This document shows positions 12,390 through 24,444 of a stretch of DNA of 64,000 bases, piece after piece. The stretch is taken from contig NC_088342.1 of NCBI RefSeq assembly GCF_036884655.1, positions 31,874,501-31,938,500 of the forward strand, read 5' to 3'. Source of the stretch: Musa acuminata AAA Group (lineage: Eukaryota; Streptophyta; Magnoliopsida; Zingiberales; Musaceae). Made by a program: the position numbers and the translations under genes. The number at the start of each line of letters is the position of its first letter. The stretch's first letter is position 1. Under the pieces are notes generated by a model, which did no database searches, was not told the origin of the DNA, and was given only the letters and a program-made list of their open reading frames with translations.

Positions 12390-12750
12390 CACCAGGAGGT
12401 GCAACCGCCTAAGCCAGGAGGTGGCACCGCCTGGGCTAAGCCTCCCAGCGAGACTGGGCGGTGCAACCGCCCCAGCCAGGAGGTGGCACCTCCTGAGCTC
12501 AGTCTTCGAGCTAGACCGGGCGGTGCAACCTCCTTGACAGAGAGGTGGCACCGCTTGAGCTCGGTCTTCGAGTTCTGGCAAAGAGGTGCAACCGCCTCAG
12601 TCAAGAGGTGGCACCGCCTGAGGCTCAGTCTCCGAGCCAGACTCAGGAGGTGCAACCGCCCCTGACACAGAGGTGCAACCGCCTGGGCTCAGTCTTCGAG
12701 CTCTGCCAGGCAGTGCAACCTCTCCAGTCAGGAGGTGCAACCGCCTGATC
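12390..12750. repeat. GC-rich palindrome array in the A 5' LTR
   Basis: About a dozen imperfect inverted repeats of the type AGGAGGTGCAACCGCCT and AGGAGGTGGCACCGCCT, spaced 25-50 bases apart and ending about 55 bases before the TATA box. The same array is at about 18515-18870 in the 3' LTR. Tandem short palindromes in the LTR are a described hallmark of Sireviruses; this sequence version may be family-specific. Confidence 0.85.
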
Positions 12751-12805
12751 CCGGAATTCCGGGATTTGATCGTTTTGAGCTCCAAATTTGAATTGGGTTG
12801 GGGCC

Positions 12806-12813
12806 TATAAATA
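12806..12813 (+). promoter_or_regulatory. TATA box of the A 5' LTR
   Basis: TATAAATA inside GGGCCTATAAATACCCC, just downstream of the palindrome array; the 3' LTR copy is at 18929-18936. It marks the likely U3 promoter, with transcription expected to start about 30 bases further on. Confidence 0.75.
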
Positions 12814-13353
12814 CCCCACCCATTCAACACTGAAAAGATACAGACCTACACCGAATTCTTGATCTTTTCTTGGATTCTAAGAGCTTAAATTTGTGAAAAG
12901 TCCTAAAGTTCTCCTCTTTCTGTTCTTCAAGTCTTGAGTTGTAAAGAGAGGAGAGAAAGGTCCTGTAAGGGTTGTCTCCTGAGCCCATCAAAAGGAGTGA
13001 ATCTGTAAAAGGGTAGTTGGCCTTCGCCTATTGAAGGAAGGCCTCTAGTTGACGTCGGTGACCTCGTCGGTGGAGGAAGCCAAAAGTGGAGTAGGTCAAG
13101 ATTGACCGAACCACTCTAAATCTCTGGTTTGCGTTTATTTTGAGCACTTTATCATTACTGCAAACCTCCTACATAGCTACTACTCTCTGCACCTTTACGA
13201 ACAAGTTTCTAAGTGCTGATCTTTCCGAATCTGCATTCAGACGTAAATCGGTGTTTTCATACATTACAGTTTACGTTTACGTTTTGCTTCTGCAAAACTG
13301 TCTTCTGCGCTTTTACGAACAAAGTTTCTAAGTTTAGATTCCTTTAAAACTGT

Positions 13354-13662
13354 GTTTTAGACGTAAACTACTTTTAAACGTAAAACTACGTTTAGACGTA
13401 AAACTGCGTTTAGACGCAAACTGCGTTTAGACGTAAAACTACGTTTAGACGCAAACTGCATTTAGACGTAAAACTACGTTTAGACGTAAAACTGTGTTTA
13501 GATGTAAAACTACGTTTAGACGCAAACTGCACTGCGCTTAGACGCAATCTAATCTTGGACGCAAACTGCGCTTAGACGCAAACTGCGCTTAGACGCAATC
13601 TGCATTTAGACGCAAACTGCATTTAGACGCAAACTGCGTAAACTGCGCTTAGACGCAAACTG
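13354..13662 (+). repeat. Minisatellite TTTAGACGYAAACTG in the A 5' LTR
   Basis: Roughly 18 units of 16-19 bases built on TTTAGACGTAAAACTRCG and CTTAGACGCAAACTGCG. It lies downstream of the TATA box, so it should be transcribed. The matching array in the 3' LTR (19475-19752) is about 31 bases shorter. Confidence 0.9.
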
Positions 13663-13810
13663 TGCACTTAATCATAAGTATTCTTAGAATCGACTTTTGC
13701 ATCAAAATAGTTTTTAGAAAATGAACGCAGCTTTCGTTTTTAATCGCTGAAAGATTTCCGCTGCACTAATTCACCCCCCCCCCCCTCTTAGTGCTCTCGA
13801 TCCTAACATT

Positions 13811-13822
13811 TGGTATCAGAGC
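13811..13822 (+). promoter_or_regulatory. Primer-binding site of element A
   Basis: TGGTATCAGAGC two bases after the LTR end, complementary to the 3' end of plant initiator methionine tRNA, the usual primer for copia reverse transcription. Confidence 0.9.
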
Positions 13823-13858
13823 GGGGTATTTCTCATTTCGGATTTACACCCGAGAGAA

Positions 13859-14769
13859 ATGGCTCTTCAAGAGGGCTTTTCGGTCTTTCATCCACCGTCT
13901 TTAACGGATTGGACTACACCTATTGGAAAACTCAAATAAGAGTTTTCTTGATTTCTCTAAATCTGGATTTATGGAATATCGTTGAAAACGGTTTTCAACT
14001 TCCCTCTAAACCGATGAACGAATGGTCGGATTTAGAGAAGTACTTTTCTTTAAACGCAAAGGCTATGAATGCCTTATTTTGCGCTTTGGATAAAAATAAG
14101 TTCAATCGGGTTTCTTTGTGCGAAACGGCTTTCGATATTTGGCGCACTCTTGAAATCACGCACGAGGGAACTAGTAGAGTCAAAGACTCGAAAGTTAATA
14201 TTTTACTGCATGATTTCGAGCTTTTTCATATGAAACCAAGCGAAACCGTTGTTGACATGTACACCCGTTTTACGGATGTCGTCAATGGTTTAAAATCACT
14301 TGGTAAAAGCTTTTCGGATTTTGAACTTGTTAACAAAGTTTTGCGCTCACTTTCTAAAACTTGGGATTCAAAAGTAACTGCTATTCAAGAATCGAAAAAC
14401 TTGAACCAATTTCTACTTGAAGAACTAATTGGTTCATTGATCACATATGAAATGACGTGCAATACACGTGAAGAACTTGAGAACCACCTTCCAAAGAACA
14501 GGAAGGATTTGGGACATAGAACATTTGAAGACCACTCGAGCATAAGCTCAAATGATGGTGAACTTAAACTACAAATGAAACAAAAATTAAAAAGTAAAAA
14601 GAACGGAACTACTTGCTTTGAACGCAAGAAGAAGAACAAAATCTGGGATGAATCGAGCTCCTCCGAAGACGAGGAGAAAATCAACAAAGGCGAGGTGGCA
14701 AACTACGCCTTTACGCCTTTCGACGCTGAGGTAATCAAAATGCCTTTAATTTACTTTGAAATTACATGA
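13859..14769 (+). pseudogene. Shortened copia Gag (DUF4219/UBN2 type), frameshifted near the start
   Basis: Capsid protein of a copia retrotransposon. The family start codon lies at 13859, but a one-base loss near 13905 puts it out of frame with the rest; the open frame continues from about 13900 in another frame to 14769. Recognisable segments are DYTYWKTQIRVFLIS, LNAKAMNALFCALD, FDIWRTLEITHEGTSRVKDS and EELIGSLITYEMT, then an acidic SSSEDEE region. It stops at PLIYFEIT, before the zinc knuckle found in longer relatives (elements C and G). Element F ends the same way. Nothing recognisable follows downstream. Confidence 0.88.
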
Positions 14770-17643
14770 TGCTTTTCATAAAGCATTTCTCCTTTTTTAA
14801 TTTTCTTGAAAATTGCATGTTTAATAATTTTATAATGAAAATACAAACAATTAGGAATCATGCTTATCATTCTAGTAATTTTGAAAATAATCATGAAAAT
14901 TGCATGTTTATGATAAACAAAATGATTTTGATTAAAAATACCTTATGAAATCATGCTATATGTGGTTGAGAAGTAATAATGTGTATCATGTTGATTTTCA
15001 TTGTTATTTCTCGATTTTGAGTAAATGAAAAGGCATGCTAACATGAAATCGACCACTTAAAATGAAACACTTAAAAAGGAAAAAATATATTATCAATGAA
15101 ATCATGAATCTACTTATGTTATAAATTTTGTGAGCTATAAAAATGATTTTGATGATTCAAATTTGAAACGAGTTTTATTAAAATCATGATCTTGATTTTT
15201 CTCTTGAATGATTGTGACTTGTATTCCTTGATATGATTTTTATGCAATTCTTTGTATTTATGAAATATTTATCTTATCACCCAATTATTTCTTTTTCAAT
15301 ATTCCTCAAGTGATGATATGAATGCATGAGATATTCATGAATTTATTTTGATGTATGCAAATGAGAAGCTTCGATCATGCATGGTAGAATGCAATGTGAC
15401 AAATTAATACCATGATGATTTAAAATATTTATGATTTGGAATGATGCATATGCTTTTTTTTATGATGTGTATCATGAATGCTTTAAATGATAAATGTTTG
15501 GAATCATGATTAAAATGAAGTGATAAATACTTAAAAAATATTGATTTAATGTTCGGTATCATGAATACTTCATTATCATACATTAAAATAGTGATAAATA
15601 TTTTGAAAAATAAATGATTGTATCATGTTAGATGATTTTATAAATTGTGCATGATAAGCTATAAGTGGTGATTGAAACAATGATTGAAATAATATGAATA
15701 ATGATTTGGAATCATGCATATAATAATGAGTTTATATGTTTTGAAAATGTGCATGTTTTAATTTGAAAATATAATGATGCACAAATGAGATTGATACTAA
15801 CCTTTGTCATGATTTAAAAATTGATGTAAAGGGTTTTTCCCTTCTTTTTGACAATGACAAAAGGGGAGATAGCTAGCTTGCACAATTCAAGAAGAAAGCA
15901 AAAATTGCACTCAAAAGAGAAGAAATTGCTATCTTGAACATCACCAAGAAGTGCTATCTTGCAAATCTCAAGACACACAAATGCAATCATGCAAAATTTG
16001 TAATTTTGCACATCATTAAAATTTATGATGCTTTGGTGATTATGCATGTTCTAAAATGTTATAAAATTCACTAGCTTGCATGATGTAGAACTTAGCTATA
16101 TTGAACATCACCAAGGAATGCTATCTTGCCTATCTCAAGAAGCAAAAAGTTAACTTGCACATCTAGCAAAACTTATATTTCAAGAAGCAAGAGTTGCTTT
16201 CTTGAACATCTCAAAATTGCTAGCTTGCGGGCCTTAAAATGTAGAAATTTTTTTGCTAGCTTGAATATGGTAAACTTGCTATCATACTACCATGATGATG
16301 AGCATACCTTATCTTCATGATTATATTTGAAAAACTAAGGCAAAAATATGTCCGAATGATTAAACCTGTTAAAATTATTTTTCAGACTTTTTTGATTAAA
16401 TGATCAAATCACTTGATTGCCATAATGATTTTACACAATTACTTGCCATGATTACATGTTGGAAATTATGTGCTTGAATACAAAAAATTTCCATGATAAT
16501 AAGAATGTTTTACCTTCATGATTGTAATTGAATATCTCTAGTAAAACCCTGTCCGAATGTATGAAAGTGTCAAATTTCATTTTCGGATTTTCTTGATCCT
16601 AACAATTGGATTTTCTTGATACATTATCCTCTTCCGAATTTAACAAGCATATGTCATATCAAGTTTAATTCACATCATTGATTTTTGACATATGGAATCA
16701 TCTAGCAAATGCACTTATTATGTGAAAAATATTTTTCGAGAAACATATTTGATGATTCCCTCTTATAAAAGGAAGATATTTTTACATACAAGGATTTGAC
16801 TCACTTACATATCTTAATCCTTGCAAAAATGAAGTGTGCTTTAATATCTTATCAATTTGAACTTCATATATGGCTTTCCTCCTTCATGTAAAAAGATAAC
16901 AAATAAAAAGGAAGAAGCAATAAAAGCTATCTCCATGTCATGTTTTCCTCGAGATGTTTGCATAATTGGTATCCTATCACTCACTGTTGGAAAATGACAT
17001 GAACCAACTTATGGCATCGCACTTATATTTAAAATTTGCTTATATCGGTCTCCTTGTTGTTGATGACAAAGGGGGAGAAATATATAAATTGATGCTATGA
17101 GTGCCATATTTGAAGAATATGAATAGATGTTATGAATGCCATATTATGATGAGATATCAAAAGCAGCATTCATATGAATAGGTGCTATGAATGTCATATC
17201 ATGTTAAGATATCAAGAACTTGAATCGTAATTTTACATATTGATATCTTACCATTTAATAATAGCAAACTTGCATGATGGTAACAATAGATATTATGTTT
17301 TTCATGCAATAAGTTAAACTTACATCACAAACACTTGATTGTGGTACTTCTCCTTTTTGTTGATGACAAAGGGGGAGAAGTATGTTGATGACATGACATG
17401 TTATGCATAAGTTTATGATGACATGTTGCTTGGATTTTTGAATCCAAGAGTTTCTATCAATATGGCATATTGATAGGGGGAGTTTGTTTAAACTCTGGGA
17501 GTTAAGGTTAACTCCATTTATGATGACATGTTGCTTAGATTTTTGAATCTAAGAGTTTCTATCAATATGGCATATTGATAGGGGGAGTTTGTTTAAACTC
17601 CGGGAGTTAAGATTAGCTCCGTCATCAAGTAGTTGTCATCATC
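14770..17643 (+). other. Long AT-rich non-coding interior of element A
   Basis: About 2.9 kb with ATGAT/TCATG-rich sequence and no coding frame. From about 15840 it carries repeated segments of the type GCTANCTTGCACATCTCAAG and several polypurine tracts: ACAAAAGGGGAGATAG (15848), ACAAAGGGGGAGAAATA (17067), ACAAAGGGGGAGAAGTA (17366) and GATAGGGGGAGTTTG (17472 and 17578). Multiple polypurine tracts before the 3' LTR are a known Sirevirus feature. Confidence 0.8.
17411..17622 (+). repeat. 106-bp tandem duplication carrying a hairpin series
   Basis: Two copies, period 106 bp. Each holds consecutive inverted repeats. In the first copy these are CTTGGATTTTTGAATCCAAG (17429-17448), CTATCAATATG/CATATTGATAG (17454-17476), a GGGGGAG tract, AGTTTGTTTAAACT (17481-17494), ACTCTGGGAGT and GTTAAGGTTAAC (17501-17512). 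The same series occurs once in F and, reverse-complemented, in B. Confidence 0.85.
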
Positions 17644-17656
17644 AAAAAGGGGGAGA
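17644..17656 (+). promoter_or_regulatory. Polypurine tract of element A
   Basis: AAAAAGGGGGAGA next to the 3' LTR start at 17658, the expected primer for plus-strand synthesis. Confidence 0.9.
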
Positions 17657-17657
17657 T

Positions 17658-19893
17658 TGTTGAATCTCGTATTTTGATGATGAAACTACTTAATATATGT
17701 TTATGATTTAATCAGCGTTTTGAGTGACGCAGGGTGCTTCGATCAGGATGAGACAATTAAAGCAGGAACATCATGTTGTGCCAGAGGAACATGTCAGAAG
17801 ATTGGACGTCGGGCCGGTGGATCGGTCGACGTATCGACAGAAGGCTTCGGGCCGTAGACTCGGGCATCGGGCCAAGAAGAGCGGGTATTGTGCCAAGGAT
17901 ATCGGAGTTACGGAGTCAATTGGCCGATTGGGCAATAGGCTGCAGGAAAGGATGATGCGCCGAAGAATCGGACGAAGCATCGAGGGACCAATGACATGCC
18001 GGACAACTTGGTTAATTGCTTAGGATTAATTGTCTCGATCGAAGTTTTTGTTTTGTGTGTGCAGGATTAACTACGATGGAAGAAAGACATGCAGCAGGAG
18101 TTGCGCGGGAGTCATGACAATGATCACGTTGGGAGTTCGAGAGTTCGACGGAAGTTCGGACGGTCGTCGGAGGTTCTGCGAGAACAGATCCGAGAAGTCC
18201 AAAAGCTTGCCAAGCGAAGCTCATCGGAACTCGCCAAGTGGATCATCGCAAAGTCCAGGAGTTTGCCGGAAGTCCGCAGGAGCATCACCGAGGGTTCATC
18301 GGATGATCGACAGAAGTTCGCCGGAAACTCGCCGGAAGAAGCGATTGACGCACCGAAGCAAAGCTGCAGAAATTGTCTTAGATCTAATCGTAGTTAGCAC
18401 ATTGATTAAGTTGGAAAATGGGAGGTGATCCCATTAGCTTAATCTTGGGGCAATTGGGCCCCTGAAAGACTGAAATTGGGCCAAATGGAGCTAACCATTC
18501 GGACCCTGATTGCACCAGGAGGTGCAACCGCCTAGGCCAGGAGGTGGCACCGCCTGGGCTAAGCCTCCCAGCGAGACTGGGCGGTGCAACCGCCCCAGCC
18601 AGGAGGTGGCACCGCCTGAGCTCAGTCTTCGAGCTAGACTGGGCGGTGCAACCTCCCGGACAGAGAGGTGGCACCGCCTGAGCTCGGTCTTCGAGCTCTG
18701 GCAGAGAGGTGCAACCGCCTCAGTCAAGAGGTGGCACCGCCTGAGGCTCAGTCTCCGAGCCAGACTCAGGAGGTGCAACCGCCCCTGACATAGAGGTGCA
18801 ACCGCCTGGGCTCAGTCTTCAAGCTCTACCAGGCGGTGCAACCTCTCCAGTCAGGAGGTGCAACCGCCTGATCCCGGAATTCCGGGATTTGATTGTTTTG
18901 AGCTCCAAATTTGAATTGGGTTGGGGCCTATAAATACCCCACCCATTCAACACTAAAAAGATACAGACCTACACCAAATTCTTGATCTTTTCTGTGATTC
19001 TAAGAGCTCAAATTTGTGAAAAGTCCTAAAGTTCTCCTCTTTCTGTTCTTCAAGTCTTGAGTTGTAAAGAGAGGAGAGAAAGGTCCTGTAAGGGTTGTCT
19101 CCTGAGCCAATCAAAAGGAGTGAATCTGTAAAAGGGCAGTTGGCCTTTGCCTATTGAAGGAAGGCCTCTAGTTGACGTCGGTGACCTCGTCGGTGGAGGA
19201 AGCCAAAAGTGGAGTAGGTCAAGACTGACCGAACCACTCTAAATCTCTGGTTTGCGTTTATTTTGAGCACTTTATCATTACTGCAAACCTCCTACATAGC
19301 TACTGCTCTCTGCGCCTTTACGAACAAGTTTCTAAGTGCTGATCTTTCCGAATCTGCATTCAGACGTAAATCGGTGTTTTCATACATTACAGTTTACGTT
19401 TACGTTTTGATTCTGCAAAACTGTCTTCTGCGCTTTTACGAACAACGTTTCTAAGTTCAGATCCCTTTAAAACTGTGTTTTAGACATAAACTACTTTTAA
19501 ACGTAAAACTACGTTTAGACGTAAAACTGCGTTTAGACGCAAACTGCGTTTAGACGTAAAACTACGTTTAGACGTAAAACTGTGTTTAGACGTAAAACTA
19601 CATTTAGACGCAAACTGCACTGCGCTTAGACGCAATCTGATCTTAGACGCAAACTGTGCTTAGACGCAAACTGCGCTTAGACGCAATCTGCATTTAGATG
19701 CAAACTGCATTTAGACGCAAACTACGTAAACTGCGCTTAGACGCAAACTGTGCACTTAATCATAAGTATTCTTAGAATCGGCTTTTGCATCAAAATAGTT
19801 TTTATAAAACGAACGCAGCTTTCGTTTTTAATTGCTGAAAGATTTCCGCTGGACTAATTCACCCCGCCCGTCTTAGTGCTCTCGATCCTAACA
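17658..19893 (+). repeat. 3' LTR of element A
   Basis: 2236 bp, same order of blocks as the 5' LTR. It is 38 bp shorter, mostly from a shorter minisatellite (19475-19752) and a shorter C-rich run near the end. TATA box at 18929-18936. Confidence 0.93.
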
Positions 19894-21318
19894 ACCATTT
19901 CCAACGTAAAACCGATTTTGGAAACTTAACTTGAAAGCATACGTAAATGTATTGAAGGTAGTAAGCTATTGAAGGGGTTTGCAATAAGGTAATAGCAAGA
20001 AATAAAATGCAAACCAGAGAAGATGGGAGTTTATAGTGGTTCGGTCAATTGTGACCTACATCCACTCCTCTTCTCCTTTTACTGGGTTTAGGAGACAACC
20101 CTTACAAGCACTCACTCTCCTCTCTAAACAGAATTCTAACACTTAGAATTTAGATGAGGGAAATTCTAAAGATTGCAACAGCGTTTTCTCTCTTTTAATC
20201 TCTCTGTGCTTGTGTATTTTAACCAGGGATGGAAGGGGTATTTATAGGCTTCAAGTTGATTCAAACTTGGAGCCTAAAAACATCTCATCCCGGGTTCCTT
20301 GGGCACGGGTGGTACCATCGCCTGCGTTGGGCGGTACCACCGCCCAGTGTCAGTTTGACTGACACTATCTTAGGCGGTACCACTACCCAGGTCTAGCGGT
20401 ACCACCGCTTGGGACAGAGTGCTGGGCGGTACCACTGCCCAGACTAGCGGTACCACCGCCTGACATAGCCTCGAAGACTGTGCCACGACGATGAGTCTTC
20501 TTGGGGCACTATTTGGGCTTCTTATTGGGCCCAACACAGTGATTACATGGGCCTAGCTAGACCCTAATTGGGTTGGCCCAAATCCAATCCCAATTACGTG
20601 CTAATTACGATTCCTAATATATATTCTAAGCTAAACGAATCCCTATGTCAATTCTTCCGGCGATCTTCAAGCGAACCTCCGACGAACTCTTGGCAATATT
20701 CCAGCGAACTCCCGGCAAGCTCCTGGACTTCACGACAATCTTCTTGGCAAGTTCCGATGAGCGTCTCTGGCAAGCTCCGCGACTTCTCGGCTGGTTCCCA
20801 CAGAACATCCGACGAACGTTCGGACTTTCGACGAACTCTTGAACTCCCAACGTGATCTCGATCTTGACTTCGGGACTTCATTTTGCTTCATGTCTTACTA
20901 TCGTAGTTAATCCTGCACATATAAAACACACTTCGATCTAGACAATTAATCCTAAGCATCTAATCAAGTTGTCTGGCATGTCATTAGTCCCTCGACGCTT
21001 CGTTTGATTCTTTGGTGCATCGTCCTCTCTTGCGGCCTATTGCCCAATCGGCCAGTTGACTCCACAACTCCGATATCCTTGGCGCAATCTCTGCTCTTCT
21101 TAGCCCGATGCTCGAATCCATGGTCCGAAGCCTTCTATCGATACGTCGACCGATCCATCGGTCCGACGTCTAATCTTCTAACTTGTTCCTCTGGCCCCAC
21201 ATGATTTTTTTTGCTTTAATTGTCTCATCCTGATCGAAGCATCCTACATCACTGAAAATGCAGATTAAAACATAAACACATATTGATTGGTTTCATCATC
21301 AAAATCCGAGATTCAACA

Positions 21319-24300
21319 ATCTCTCCCTTTTTGATGATGACAACCAATCGACGACGAAGTTAACCTTAACTCCCGGAGTTTAAACAAACTCCCTCTATCA
21401 ATATGTCATATTGATAGAAACTCTTGGATTCAAAAATCCAAGTAACATGTCATGATCAAATCACGATATACCAACAACATACTTCTCCCCCTTTGTCATT
21501 AACAAAAAGGAGAAGTACAATTCTCATGTGTTTAGAAGTATGAATTCAAATTGTTGCATAATAAACATAATCTTCAGTTTTATCATCATAGATATGCAAG
21601 GTAGTAAGATAGCAAGTTCTACAACATCAAGCTAGCAAATTTTATAATATTTTAGAACATGCAAGCTAGCAATTTTAAGATGTTCAAGAAAGCAACTCTT
21701 GCTTCTTGAAATATGCAAATTTGTCAAGTTTTGCTAGATGTGCAATTTAGCATTTTTGCCTCTTGAGATAGGCAAGATAGCACATTTGCTTCTTTTGAGA
21801 TAGCAACTTTTTGCTTCTCTTTATATCACAAGCTAGCAATTCTAGCAAATTTTACATCATGCAAGGTAGCAAATTTTTGTGATGTTCAAGATGTCAAGTT
21901 CTTCTCCTTGCAATATGTAAGCTAGCAAATATTTGCTTCCTTTGTTTGAGCTAGCATTTTTGCTTCCTTTGCAAAGTGCATGTTTCTAAATTTTACAAGA
22001 TGAGCTAGCGATATTTCTCCCCCTTTGCCAATGTCAAAAAGAAGGGAAGACCCTTTGCGTCAATTTCTAAATCATAACAAAGGTAAGTATCAATCTTATT
22101 TGTGCATCATTATATATTCAAATTAAAACATACATAATTTCAAAAACCTTATTTTTCATGCACGTTATCGAAAATTAAATCAATCATCATTAATGAGCGT
22201 ATCATACATGATACTCAAACATTAAAATTTTTAAGCATTTATCAACATGTTGATCATGATACCAAATATTCATCATTTAAAACATTCATGATACACAGCA
22301 TATGCAATAGATCATGTACATCATTATCATAAGTATTGCATGCATCATACCAAATTATAAAATATAAAATCATCATTAATGCATGATTCCAAATCATCAT
22401 TTATTTCATATCATGATAGTACCAATTTTGTCAAATTACATACTACCATGCATGATCGAAACTTCTTATTTGTATACATCAAAAAAAAAAAAAGAATATT
22501 TCATGTATTCATATCATCACATAAGGAATATCAAGAAGAATTATTAGGTGATGAGATGTATTTCATACATTCAAAATTCAAGTCATAAGCCTTAAAAGAT
22601 GTCATGAGAGAACATATAAACAATCTTGATTTATAAAATGAATACTCAAGTTATAATCTCGAAAAATCAAGAGAAACCGTGATTCATTTTAACAAATCTC
22701 CACTTAAATAAATGACATAAAGAATTCTTAGGAGATCATGAAAAAGATAGATTTCATTCAATCTTGTAAGAGAACAAGATATTAAATCATGTATATAAAA
22801 TCTTGATTTAAGCATAAGAAATCTCAATTTATAAATTTCAAAAAATCAAAATAAAGCTCATTTAAATCATCAAATCAAGATCATTTTCAAGAGATTCACA
22901 AAAGTAATACAAATAGATTCATTAATTTCCCTTTTTGAAAATTCAATAAAGTCGAAAAAATAAATTTTTCAAGAAGAAATCTTTCCACTTTTTAGTTGTT
23001 TTAATTCAAGTGATTTATTTCATACATGCATATTCTTTTCTTTTATGCCAAATAAAAACATGCATCAACATTTAGGATCGAAAAATGAATTTCGTCATAA
23101 AACCATCAAGATCAATAGATTCTCAAAAATGAATTGTTAGGATCAAGAAAATTCGAAAATGAAATTTAACACTTTCATGCATTCTGACGATTCTCCTCTT
23201 TGGTAAATAAATCTAGGAGAACAAAATAAATTAAGGGAGATATAACATGATTGAAGAATTGAACATGATTCATATTTAAAATGTGTCTCATGTCATAAGT
23301 ATGAATCAAGCATTTGTGAAATCCGAAATCATCCTCAAAGTCACATTCAATAAATTCATACATGACAAGCATAGATTTATTGAAAAGTCGATAAGATAGA
23401 GGATCACATTTTATTTTTATAAAATTTTATTCATGTGATTTGCTTCTTATAAGCATGCCTTTACCTTTAATAAAACAAGTGTCAACATTTAAGACGGAAA
23501 GGTAAATTTTATAAAACAAATCATCAAGCATGATTCCATGATAACATCCTTTTAATATCTTGATATTCATCATCAAGTATGATTTCAAAAAGTATGTTCA
23601 AGAGAAATCATTAAGACTAAATGCATGATACACTCATTTATTTTCAAAATATTCATCATGTTTATTTTCATGAGATTCACAAGATTGGTAAAATAAATTC
23701 ATTAATCTCAATAGGATAGAAAATTTATTTTCATTTCATTGATTTCATGTGAGGGTATTCAAGTCTTTTGTGAAAATATATATCATCATTTAAAATCGAA
23801 CATAAGTTTCGTCATGAAACCGTCAAGACCAAACACATCATGATATCACATCTATCATCAAAAGACTATCAAGAAATTCATATATAGATGTACATGCACT
23901 ATGTCATCTTAATATGTCATGAGAATGTCATCTTAATTCGTCATAAAAATAATTAGACCAAAAACATGTTAATCTAAAATGAGAGTTTCAAATCAACATT
24001 TACTTCAAAAACTCATGCATTACATAAAATCATCAAGATACACATGCATGGATTAATCCTAAGCATTATCACATATCATATAATTATCATCCCTAATGTT
24101 GCATACATCATTCAACATTTCAAAACATAACATGCATGAAACCTTAGCAATATACTTTTCATGATCATATTTTTAATTTTTCAAAGATGCTAAAAAGAAA
24201 AACATGATATAATTTTTAAAACATAATTTTTTTATTTCCTATTCCTACTATCTAAATTAAGCATTCATGAAAAACTTCAAGTAATTTCAAAATAATTCAA

Positions 24301-24444
24301 GAGAGTTTAGTTACTTAACTTGTAGTCGAAGCCCGTCAAAGCCCAATTCATCGTTTCACCTTTAGAAGTTCTTGATTCATCCTTGGTTGCCTTCCTCTTC
24401 TTTGGCTTCTTCCTCCGTTCAAGTTAATTATTTATTTTAAATTT
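21319..24444 (-). other. Non-coding interior of element B
   Basis: AT-rich with no coding frame. On the minus strand it carries the Sirevirus polypurine set next to the 3' LTR (AAAAAGGGAGAGA at 21320) and further tracts as CTCCCCCTTTGTC (about 21484) and TCTCCCCCTTTGCC (about 22017) on the plus strand. The hairpin series also seen in A and F lies at about 21360-21445. Confidence 0.75.

Larger units (their letters stand above)
11535..13808 (+). repeat. 5' LTR of element A
   Basis: 2274 bp from TGTTGAATCTCG to GATCCTAACA. In order: a CpG-rich block (11640-11880), a degenerate array of GTTCG/CGGAAG-type short repeats (12010-12220), a GC-rich palindrome array (12390-12750), TATA box (12806), a TTTAGACGYAAACTG minisatellite (13354-13662) and a C-rich stretch before the end. 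The GC-rich blocks give open frames on both strands that are not genes. Confidence 0.93.
11535..19893 (+). mobile_element. Element A: 8.4-kb gag-only Sirevirus-type element
   Basis: Complete element with exact 5-bp target duplications ACCAT (11530-11534 and 19894-19898). The LTRs are 11535-13808 and 17658-19893, with a primer site at 13811, a shortened gag at 13859-14769, about 2.9 kb of AT-rich non-coding sequence, and a polypurine tract directly before the 3' LTR. The LTRs are very similar, with scattered substitutions and small indels, so insertion was fairly recent but before that of F. There is no pol. Confidence 0.93.
11435..21318 (-). repeat. 3' LTR of element B, split by element A
   Basis: The left piece is 11435-11534 and the right piece 19899-21318; between them lie A and its second ACCAT copy. 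Joined length is about 1520 bp against 1562 bp for the partner LTR. The first bases read TATTATGATC where the partner has TGTTAGGATC. A run of 15-16 G lies at about 11458-11473, where the partner LTR has 7. GGCGGTACCA palindromes lie near 20330-20470. Confidence 0.85.

Noticed and set aside
12261..12830. Overlapping open frames on both strands inside the A LTR (also 18384-18788)
   Set aside because: They arise from the GC-rich palindrome array, which lacks stop codons; the translations are simple repeats such as GGATS and CHLL with no domain.
13811..13822. TGGTATCAGAGC matches as tRNA gene ends (also 36412, 48323, 55835, 58900)
   Set aside because: No cloverleaf surrounds them; all but the two LTR-internal copies in element I lie just inside an LTR, as primer-binding sites do.
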